In this document: positions 56,781 to 64,000 of the stretch, piece after piece
How positions within the stretch are numbered: position 1 is the stretch's first letter
Layout of the letters: every line of letters begins with the position of its first letter
DNA from: Brachionus manjavacas
Lineage: Eukaryota; Rotifera; Eurotatoria; Ploima; Brachionidae
Direction: 5' to 3'
Length of the DNA stretch: 64,000 nt
Assembly: GCA_019054805.1 (NCBI GenBank)
Contig: JAHQIY010000010.1
Span: 107,501-171,500, forward strand
Made by a program: the position numbers and the translations under genes
Notes under the pieces: model-generated
What the model saw: the letters and a program-made list of their open reading frames with translations, nothing else
Told to the model about the DNA's origin: nothing
Database searches by the model: none

Positions 56781-56799
56781 AGCTGTGAAAAGAAATTTT
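56781..56799 (+). promoter_or_regulatory. Possible splice acceptor before the S-formylglutathione hydrolase start
   Basis: TTTTAATTTTAG ends at 56782, 17 nt before the ATG, with a second TTTTTTTCAG 20 bases further upstream. It could close a 5' UTR intron or accept a spliced leader. Confidence 0.4.
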
Positions 56800-57921
56800 A
56801 TGAAAATGACTGATCCAAGTGTTATAAATTTAGTTAGTTCCAATAAATGTTTTGAAGGTGTTCAAAATATATATGAGCATTCAAGTAATGAATTAAAATG
56901 TAAAATGAAATTTGCAGCCTATATTCCATGTGCTGAATCTTCGAAGACTCTTCCAGTTTTGATTTGGCTATCAGGTTCATTTTTTTTAACACTCTGAAAA
57001 GATGTGAATTTTATTGAAGGATTAACCTGTACCGAGCAAAATTTCGTGACTAAATCTGGTTTTCAGAAGTACGCCCAAGCTCATAAAATAATTGTTATTG
57101 CACCAGACACTAGTCCAAGTATTTTTTTTGTTTCAGGAAAATTTAAATACAAATTAATCTTCAAGGAGGATGTAAAATCGATGGTGACACAGAAAAATGG
57201 GATTTTGGTGAAGGTGCTGGTTTTTATGTTGACGCTACAGAGTCTAAATGGGCAAAAAACTACAGGATGTACTCTTATATAAATTCTGAAGTATTTTCTT
57301 GAACATTTTTTTTAAATTTTAATTATTGAGTATTAAGTTACATGAAGTTATAAAGAAAAATTTTACAAATGGAAAAGAATTTAAAGTATCAATTTTTGGG
57401 CATAGGTGATATTCAAAACATTTTTATTTTTATGCTATGTTTTATTTTATTTAGTATGGGAGGTCATGGAGCAATGATTAGTTTTCTAAAGAATCCAAAT
57501 AAATATTGCTCAGTATCTGCATTTGCGCCAATTTCGAATCCGATAAACTGTGATTGGGGAAAAAATGCGTTCACTGGTTATTTAGGTTCTAATCAGGAAG
57601 TTTGGAAAGATTATGACTCATGCTGCCTAATAAAACGATACAATGGACCAGATGCGGAAATTTTAGTTGAACAAGGATTAGATGACAATTTTTTGAAACA
57701 AAATCAGCTGAATCCTCAAAACTTGATTGTTGCCAGTCAAGGAAATGAACGCATCAAGATAAGTTTAAAAAATCGTGAAGTAATTATTGCTAAAATTTGG
57801 AAAAAATTTTTATATTAAAAAATTCTTTATTTCATCTTAGGGATATGATCATTCATACTATTTTATTTCAACTTTTATCGAAGAGCATTTTGAATTCCAT
57901 GCAAAACATCTCAAAGATTAA
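56800..57921 (+). CDS. ESD: S-formylglutathione hydrolase (esterase D), 6 exons, 290 aa
   Basis: Hydrolyses S-formylglutathione to formate and glutathione, the last step of glutathione-dependent formaldehyde removal, in the cytosol. Exons: 56800-56974, 57020-57118, 57166-57290, 57338-57405, 57455-57779, 57841-57921. The introns are tiny (45 to 61 nt), all GT...AG, and the joined frame is open. Alpha/beta hydrolase marks: [13 protein letters not shown] after the first strand, the nucleophile elbow G-H-S-M-G-G with Ser156 split by intron 4, FAPISNP, the acid Asp in QGLDDNF (232 or 233) and the base His268 in GYDHSYYF. Human esterase D has 282 residues with the same triad. The start could also be the ATG two codons later (56806). 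AT-rich spacer follows. Confidence 0.95.
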
Positions 57922-59150
57922 AAAAAATTAATTTTAATACATTTATTTAAAATTAAATTGAATTATTATTTTTTATTTTTTAGCTAAAACCATTGACAAA
58001 TTAATATTAAAAATAATTAAGATTTTCATACTGTTAGAAATGAATTTTTAATCTCTTCCAGTATGATGGTAAATTAAATTGATCCAACAATCAATTAAAA
58101 AATTTTTGTCAGTCAGGATTTAAAGGATTAAAAAAATTTATATTCTGTTTGTTTTACACAAATTGATTTTCTAGAATTAAAAAAATTAAACACTTTAAAT
58201 TCAAAATTTTTTTCTAAACTTTTTCAAACTTTTAGGAGTCTAAAGGCTTTTAATTATAATTAACCAATTGATGTTCCATATATGTTTGCTCAAATTTATA
58301 ATTGTCAATAAATGCTAAAAATCTAAAATAGCTAAAATAGTTTATCCTATTATTTTGATTTGAATTCAAATAAAAATATTCTAATATTTATCTAGACAAA
58401 AAATTTAGAAATAATTTATTAAATTAAAATCTAATTTTTTCTAAAATTTTTTAAATTAATGATAAAATTTAAATCTAAAAAATATCATTATGGTTTAACA
58501 ACACTATCATGTCCTTTTTCTTTTTAAATAATTATTGAAATTTTGAAAATTATTTTAGAATTAAATTTTGGATGAAAAATTGAGCAATTTTTTTTTAAGC
58601 TAAAGAAAAATTATTTGTGAAAAAAACAAAAATTAATCATCCATATATTGCTTATTTTATTATTGATTTAATTGATTTAAAGAAAGATTAAAGACTTTAA
58701 TTTAGCCATAAAAAGTGCAACACAAGATTGTGCAACACAAGATTGTGCATCATATTAAATTTTTTATATCTTTAGTTTTGATTTTTCAAAAAAAAAGGGA
58801 ATAATTTTATTCAACTTGTGCATAATTTCAGAATGTCTGAAAAAATTAAAATAAAAGAAAATGCTTTATTAATAAACCATGATATTTACTATTAAAATTT
58901 TTTAAGTTAAGTTTGCTTTTGAGAAATTAAAATTTATATTCAAAATGATCAAAATTTTCTTTCTCATTAAATTAAAATATTAATGGAAAATATAGATTGG
59001 AAATTTATTATCAATTGAATGAAGAATAAATCTACTTATAGAAAAAGTAAAAATTAAATTTTAGAATGCTTAATAGAATACAAAATATAATAAAAAATAG
59101 GTAAAAAAAAGACATTGGAAATAATTTACAGGAAATTATTTGAGTCTGAA
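57922..59150. other. AT-rich spacer
   Basis: No gene seen on either strand. One short direct repeat, CAACACAAGATTGTGCA, occurs twice in tandem at about 58718-58750. Confidence 0.5.
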
Positions 59151-59159
59151 AAAATTCTA

Positions 59160-59830
59160 ATAGAGAGCCAGCATAACGCTAACTTTCAAGAGAGGAAGCA
59201 GAATTTAACCTGAAAAGATTCTTCTTACTGACTTTTCGAAGACTTTTGACTTAGCACCACATTAACGCCTCATTCATAAGCTTCTAAGCTGGTTTGAAGA
59301 TTTCTTATGTATTTTCCGAGTGGTCAGAGCGGAATCCCCCCAAGGGTCTCAGCGGAATTCCCCAAGGGTCTGTTCTAAGCAGAGTTGTTTAAAAGTCACA
59401 AGTCTCAAGTCAAGTCCAAGTTCGAACTTTTTTTTTTAAATTCCGAGCCAAAGATTTTTATTTTATTTAAAAATTATATTTTGGGACTTAAACAACTCTG
59501 GTTCTAAGAAAAATAAGAACATAGATTAGATAAACATCAAAAAAAATTCCTAATTTGTGAATTACTCAGACATTTCCACCCAATTTTTTAGGAGATTGGA
59601 TAAGATTTGAGAACTCTTTATTTCAGCTAATTTCTAAGGGTTTAATTTAGAACACTTTTTGAATAGAGTGGTTCCACAATTGAATAAGTCACCTGAGAAT
59701 GAAGTAATATTCAAGGCAGCTTTAGATAAATTCAACCGAAATTGCCGCTACAATACTACACTGCCACCAAGCAGTAACGGGCTCAGAAACTCTACTTTTT
59801 ATGGATGTTGAACCAAGAACTACTAACTAA
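59160..59830 (+). pseudogene. LINE reverse transcriptase fragment
   Basis: Worn text such as LTDFSKTFDLAPH and SPQGS (the palm and S-G-V-P-Q-G region), then FEQ/NRVVPQLNKSPENEVIFKAAL near 59660-59740, which matches the C-terminal W-N-x-L-P-x2-V block of Jockey/CR1 elements. The sequence between these parts is lost, and a MITE (59380-59500) sits in the middle. Many stops are present. Confidence 0.6.
59380..59500. mobile_element. hAT-type MITE, 121 bp
   Basis: Ends CAGAGTTGTTTAAAAGTC and, from the other side, CAGAGTTGTTTAAGTCCC; perfect 8-bp duplications GTTCTAAG flank it (59372-59379 and 59501-59508). It inserted in the LINE fragment. Confidence 0.93.
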
Positions 59831-60800
59831 GTAATTATAAAAAAAAATAAAAAGAAAGATTATTGTAACAATTGAGATAATTTAAGTAATTGATTTGCTA
59901 CAATCGCGTAACTTAACTCAATTTGAATTTTTATATGCAAAAAAAATTTAGCTTCAATTTGATTGATTTGAAGTTTACAAATTAAATGATAAGTTTTTTC
60001 TCTTCAATTTTTACTAACACAAAAGGAAACTATTTAAAAGAAGTACTAAGAAGCTTCTGATGCCAATAAACATAGGTGAATGTGTGCTAAAATAAAAATA
60101 GGATATCCTTGACCGTCAATTTTGAAAATTTTAGTATAAAATAATTGTTTAAATTTTCAAGGATAATCTAAATTGATTATGTTCAATTTATTTATTTTGC
60201 GCGTGGGATAAGAAATCGTAAAACCAAAAATAGAAAATTCGAATAATAGAAAATTTTTTCATAAAATAACACTGTTTTCATAAAGCAATAATTCATTTAT
60301 TTAATAATTTAAAATGTGGGTTATTAAAACCTAATGTAGCAGGACATGTTTTTTAAACTAATTAAATTTTTCGGTGGTTTTTAGCACCAAGCTACATTAA
60401 ATTGATTTTCAAAGATAAAAATTTAGAGGTTTAAAAAAATTTAGATTTAAATTCAAATTTCAATCTTCTAATCATGATCAGTATAAAAGGCTCGGATGCT
60501 TTTGTATTTGAAATTCTGATTTTCATCTTTCTCTTATTTCAAATTAGGTTTTACGAATTTGCGTAAATTGCAATACGATCGCTTTTATAATTTCAGCTCA
60601 AAAGATTTAGATGGACTTAAATCTGATTGAAATGTTGGTCTTGAAAATTTTAATCCGCTTTAAAAAATGATCGAACTGGAACCTATAAATATGGAAAACA
60701 CTGTTCCAAAAAGAAAAAGATTTCGCAGCATCAAATTTAGGTTACATTTAAAAAAAAAATTGATAATAACTTTTTTCAAATTTTTTCAGCTTTCATTTTT
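59831..60800. other. AT-rich spacer with a possible small upstream exon
   Basis: An ATG at about 60667 opens a short basic frame containing PKRKRFRSIKF, ending near 60826. No splice or conservation evidence supports it as a gene. Confidence 0.3.
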
Positions 60801-60810
60801 TTATTGCCTT

Positions 60811-60824
60811 CTAGATACTGGAAA
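60811..60824 (+). promoter_or_regulatory. Possible splice acceptor before the small secreted protein
   Basis: TTTTTTTATTGCCTTCTAG ends at 60814, 10 nt before the ATG. Confidence 0.4.
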
Positions 60825-61103
60825 ATGAAAATTTTGATCATTATGAAGATATATTTTATATTAGCAACTGCAAATGGATTTAAAATACCAAATAAAGAAG
60901 ATCAAAAAGAAGACTTGTTTGAAATTAGGAACAAAGCTTTTACAAATATTTTCAATAAGGTCTTCCCGAAATTTGGAAATTATTATCAAGTACGGAATGA
61001 ATTGATGCAAAAAAGACCTTTTTACGATAGAAAAACTAAAAATGAAGCTAATTCTATTATTGATTTACAAAATTTTCTTGAAAAACGTGGACATATTTGG
61101 TGA
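60825..61103 (+). CDS. Small secreted protein or peptide precursor
   Basis: A 92-residue single-exon frame. MKILIIMKIYFILATANG is a signal peptide with cleavage likely after Gly18. The mature chain is hydrophilic, starts FKIPNKEDQKED, has no cysteine, and contains two Lys-Arg sites (QKRPFYDRK and EKRGHIW). It could be a peptide-hormone precursor processed at KR, but no known mature peptide is recognised. The preferred start is the ATG at 60825, because upstream codons lack an ATG and an acceptor-like CTTCTAG ends 10 nt before it. AATAAA-like signals lie near 61215. Confidence 0.5.
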   Translation: MKILIIMKIYFILATANGFKIPNKEDQKEDLFEIRNKAFTNIFNKVFPKFGNYYQVRNELMQKRPFYDRKTKNEANSIIDLQNFLEKRGHIW

Positions 61104-61682
61104 ATAGGAAATTGTTAAAAATATTATTGTTTAAATTGATATTTCATTTTATTTAAAACATTTAATTTAGAAAAATAAGTTTTTTGAACTTAAAATTTAA
61201 AATTTTTAATATTAATAAAGCATTATTTAATTCAATTTTGTATTTTTTTTAAACTTGAACTTATAAATTTGATTGTTATATTGATTTTATGAAAGCATTC
61301 AATCTTTGTTTTATTTTTTGTCTAAAAAGTCCAAAAATTTAAAAGATAAGAAATCTTTTCTTAAAATTTATTTTAAAATAAGTTTATAAATAACTGAAGC
61401 TTTAAAATTAATCTATATTTATTTTATTTGATTCAATTGATTTAATTTAAATTTGAATAAGCCAATTTGATTCATTTTTTTTTTAATAGATGCTAATCTA
61501 AAATATGTTATTAAATTGGTACTGCTAAACGTAAAAATTCAAATTTAAATTAAATTTTATTTTTTATTTTATTTTATTTTATTTTTTTATTTCATTTTAT
61601 TTTATTAATATGGCAATTTTTTTTTTCTATTTTGCATTTTTAGAAATAATTGCGTAAATTAAAAAATCAAAAAAATTAAAAT
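61104..61682. other. AT-rich spacer
   Basis: No gene seen. It contains runs of TTTTATTTTATTTTATTT near 61555-61605. Confidence 0.5.
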
Positions 61683-61968
61683 AATATTTTCTCAATCGAT
61701 TGATAAGTTCGATTTTTTAATCAAAAATTATATACTGATATTTTGTAAAGTTTATTTTGAATGTTTTTATTTCAAAAGTATTTGTGTCTAGCATTCAAAG
61801 TGAAATTTAGAAATGAAATTCTATTATTAAATTTAGCTATAAAATGAAAAGATTGACATATCCCACCAATTTTGAAGTAAAAAAAAAATTCAAAATAAAC
61901 TTTTCAAAATATCTGTTTATAATTTTTAATTTAAAAAATCGAACTTATCAATCGATTGAGAAAATATT
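61683..61968. mobile_element. Foldback MITE with ~90 bp arms
   Basis: Left arm AATATTTTCTCAATCGATTG... (61683-61775) and right arm ...CAATCGATTGAGAAAATATT (61880-61968) are reverse complements with modest divergence inward. No coding capacity. The target duplication is unclear. Confidence 0.75.
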
Positions 61969-61969
61969 T

Positions 61970-62115
61970 TTAAATTTTCTTGATCTTTTAAATCTACATA
62001 ACATGTGGAGCATGTTACATTAAAATTGTTTAAATTTGTTCAAAGATTAATTTTAAAGATAAACTCTTTTAATTAAAATGATATTTTAAATTGAGCATCA
62101 ATATCAAAATGCCTT
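61970..62115 (+). repeat. Dispersed AT-rich repeat, copy 2
   Basis: Direct, diverged match to 56290-56480. It starts right after the 61683 foldback element, so both may be parts of one larger repeat. Confidence 0.6.
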
Positions 62116-62558
62116 TTTTTCATTAGTTTCTTTATCTCGTTTAATAAATCAAATTCACTTCTATGCAATTTCGATTTTTATTTTCCCACAAAAATAAATA
62201 ATTAAATTAATGTTTTAATGGAAAAAATATAAAATTTTTAAAAATCCAAAAAAATTCAAATTTAAGAATTTTGTTAAAACTTTGAAATTAAAAATTACTT
62301 TGATTGAATTTACAAAATAAACATTTAAGTTTTCAACGATGTTTAAAATAATAATGAAAAAATAAAATAAAAAAATTTGTCCAAAATTAAAGACAAATTA
62401 AAATAACTTTAATTTTTTTTAGTTGAATTATAAATAAACTCAATCACAAAATTAAAATTCATAAAAGAAAATAAGTTTTAAATTTTCCCGAAACTAAATT
62501 TTTTTTTCAAAATTATCTTTAATGGTCGATTTTAATATTGTTTTAGATCACGAGCAAA
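62116..62558. other. Upstream region of the VKOR gene
   Basis: AT-rich; no element recognised apart from an acceptor-like TTGTTTTAG ending at 62546, 12 nt before the VKOR ATG. Confidence 0.4.
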
Positions 62559-63206
62559 ATGATTGAGAACTGCTCTGTTGATAGAAAAGAATATAAAAAG
62601 TTTTTAAAGAGCTCAAAAAGACTTGAAATAATACTTTCGTTTCTTTGTATTGCGGGGATTCTCGTATGTTTGTATGCTCTCAAAGTAGAAATTTTCAAAT
62701 TAAAAGACAAAAATTATATTGCTTATTGTGATATTGATGGATTTATGAGCTGTACAAATGTTTTTAGTTCAAAGTAATCTGCTACAACATTCATAAAATT
62801 TAAAATAAAAAGTCTTCTAGGTATGGTAAAGGTTTCGGTTTGCTTCCGGAAAGCAGTTTTCTTAATCAACCCAATAGTATATATGGTCTAATATTTTACA
62901 TTATTGAACTGCTTTTACGTAAGATGAATTAACTTTTATTTAATATTTTTATCAAAAACATTATGTCTAATTTAAGTGCTTTATAGAAACAACTTGATTG
63001 CTCTCAAACTTAAACTTATTTTGAGTTTAATGGCAAATTTTGGATCATTTTATCTAGCATATATTTTACACTTTATTCTGAATGATTTTTGCATTGTATG
63101 TGGTAGTTTGTACTTAATTAATGGACTATTACTGTTATTCAATTATAGACATTTTAAATTTTATAAAAAATTCAAGTCTGATTCAAAAAAAGAAAAATTT
63201 AATTAA
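62559..63206 (+). CDS. Vitamin K epoxide reductase family protein, 3 exons, 180 aa
   Basis: An ER membrane oxidoreductase that reduces quinones (vitamin K epoxide in vertebrates) using thiols. Exons: 62559-62773, 62821-62918 and 62977-63206, GT...AG borders, frame open. For exon 3 the acceptor TTTAAG at 62976 keeps the frame, whereas the later TATAG would break it. VKOR marks: the loop cysteines Cys57 and Cys65 (human 43 and 51) in YCDIDGFMSCTNVFSSKYGKG, LNQPNSIYGLIFY, and the active-site CIVC at 143-146 (human 132-135). Four hydrophobic helices are evident. The lysine-rich tail ends KKEKFN. Length is close to human VKORC1L1 (176). I cannot decide between VKORC1 and VKORC1L1. Near-immediate AATAAA follows the stop. 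Confidence 0.93.
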
Positions 63207-63281
63207 ATAAAAAAAAAAAATTTAATGAAATTATTATGACATTTGATAAATAAAAATTCTCTAATTTTTATTTTTTTAACT

Positions 63282-63417
63282 TTATCTCGGTACATAATTT
63301 GAATTAGGTCTTGTAAAAGATTGAGATCCGCTGTAAAAATTTTTGAAATAGTTAGCCGACCAGCCTATCTCTCCAGGGATGTCTTTTCGTTGCTTGACCA
63401 ACGTTCCACTCTGTCCC
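63282..63417 (-). CDS. Possible last exon of an unrecognised gene (minus strand)
   Basis: The minus strand has an acceptor-like AAAG at 63418-63421, then a 45-codon frame: GQSGTLVKQRKDIPGEIGWS, ANYFKNFYSGSQSFTRPNSN, YVPR and a stop. Base composition here is markedly less AT-rich than the surroundings, suggesting coding constraint. It is convergent with VKOR, the stops lying about 75 bases apart. I could not identify an upstream exon with confidence, and no family is recognised. Confidence 0.35.
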
Positions 63418-63421
63418 CTTT

Positions 63422-64000
63422 AAATTTAAAATTTTATTATTTTAAAATCTTCCAGTTTTAGATCTTCGCACTATAAAATAATAGTTATCAAAACATTTAT
63501 TACTGCAAGTAAAACAAACTATAAATTGTTTATTTAAAAAAATCTTAAGGTATTTGATTCAGAAGTTTAATATTAATAGTAGTTAAAAAACGTGAAAGTA
63601 ACACTACCTGAGTGTACCTAAGGAATCTCATTCAATTTATTTAAAATATCAAAACCATTAATGACATTAAAAGAACTAAATTAAAACTTTATTTCTCTTT
63701 CTTACAATAATTGGGTTCTTCATATTCAATAAATTTTTACTTGCAAACTTGTTCAATAGCATCTTGGTATTTTGGTGAATTGATAAACACTTTCATAAAG
63801 AAATAAATTTTCAATTTTTTAGCCTCAAATTCACTAGTAAATAAATTAGTTCACTAGTTCACTAATTTAAATGCATCCCTTAATGGGTTGTATGGTAAAT
63901 TTTGGATAGCAATAAATATCAATGTCAGTGTTTTATCAATCTACCCCCATTTGGTATTTACTACACGACTTTAATGATAGCACAAACTAGTTTGGTTATA
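63422..64000. other. Terminal AT-rich stretch
   Basis: No gene seen. It includes a local repeat, TCACTAGT(A/T)AA...AGTTCACTAGTTCACTAAT, near 63829-63865. Upstream exons of the minus-strand gene may lie here or beyond the window. Confidence 0.4.

Noticed and set aside
60804-60824. Extended N-terminus MPSRYWK for the small secreted protein
   Set aside because: The first codon there is TTG, and an acceptor-like AG lies inside; the ATG at 60825 starts directly at a signal peptide.
62976-63206. Separate small membrane protein
   Set aside because: It is exon 3 of the VKOR gene; the CIVC motif and spacing to the upstream loop cysteines fit one protein.
1-64000. tRNA, rRNA and bacterial features
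   Set aside because: I looked for tRNA B-box words (GGTTCGANTCC-like) and rRNA text and found none I could support; no ribosome-binding sites or operons are expected here.

Overview
The window is AT-rich animal nuclear DNA. The host genes have short spliceosomal introns (about 45 to 150 nt, GT...AG), AATAAA signals and no bacterial operon structure. The proteins recognised are metazoan: cysteinyl-tRNA synthetase, S-formylglutathione hydrolase, VKOR and a stanniocalcin-like hormone. Mobile DNA is abundant and varied: Copia, Gypsy, LINE, hAT, piggyBac, MULE, Merlin and foldback MITEs. The species cannot be named from sequence alone. A small invertebrate such as a rotifer is a reasonable guess, helped by splice-acceptor-like AGs 10 to 17 nt before four start codons, which would fit spliced-leader trans-splicing.

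Layout. (1) 1-22058 is a head-to-tail array of a composite repeat of about 6.3 kb: three whole units and a shortened fourth. Each unit is built from fossil Copia and Gypsy pieces plus MULE-like DNA transposon pieces. The array appears to continue off the left edge. (2) 22273-24267 holds a fossil Gypsy LTR and, on the minus strand, a truncated, frameshifted copy of exons 2-6 of the cysteinyl-tRNA synthetase gene. Its intact parent lies 27 kb away on the plus strand (50796-53627). (3) 24276-24851 is a single-exon secreted stanniocalcin-like gene starting right at the edge of that duplicate. (4) 25-37 kb is transposon graveyard: foldback repeats, fossil Gypsy pieces in both directions, a Merlin relic, a 6 kb-spaced inverted repeat pair, and a piggyBac element with intact TTAA ends but a deleted transposase. 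(5) 37.8-43.2 kb is a decayed LINE whose remains include a Ulp1-type (C48) cysteine protease domain between ORF1 and endonuclease. It is interrupted by a hAT MITE and a 1.9 kb hAT element, both with target-site duplications. (6) 43.3-48.8 kb is a fossil Gypsy integrase region split by a 4.2 kb hAT element. (7) 48.9-50.3 kb has two more transposon fragments on the minus strand.

(8) 50.8-64 kb is the gene-bearing part: cysteinyl-tRNA synthetase (11 exons, 726 aa), a last-exon-like membrane protein fragment, S-formylglutathione hydrolase (6 exons, 290 aa), a small secreted peptide, VKOR (3 exons, 180 aa) and a possible convergent last exon on the minus strand. Between them lie AT-rich spacers with small foldback elements and a LINE fragment. 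The host genes are unrelated in function (translation, formaldehyde detoxification, quinone/disulfide redox, secreted factors), as expected in an animal genome.
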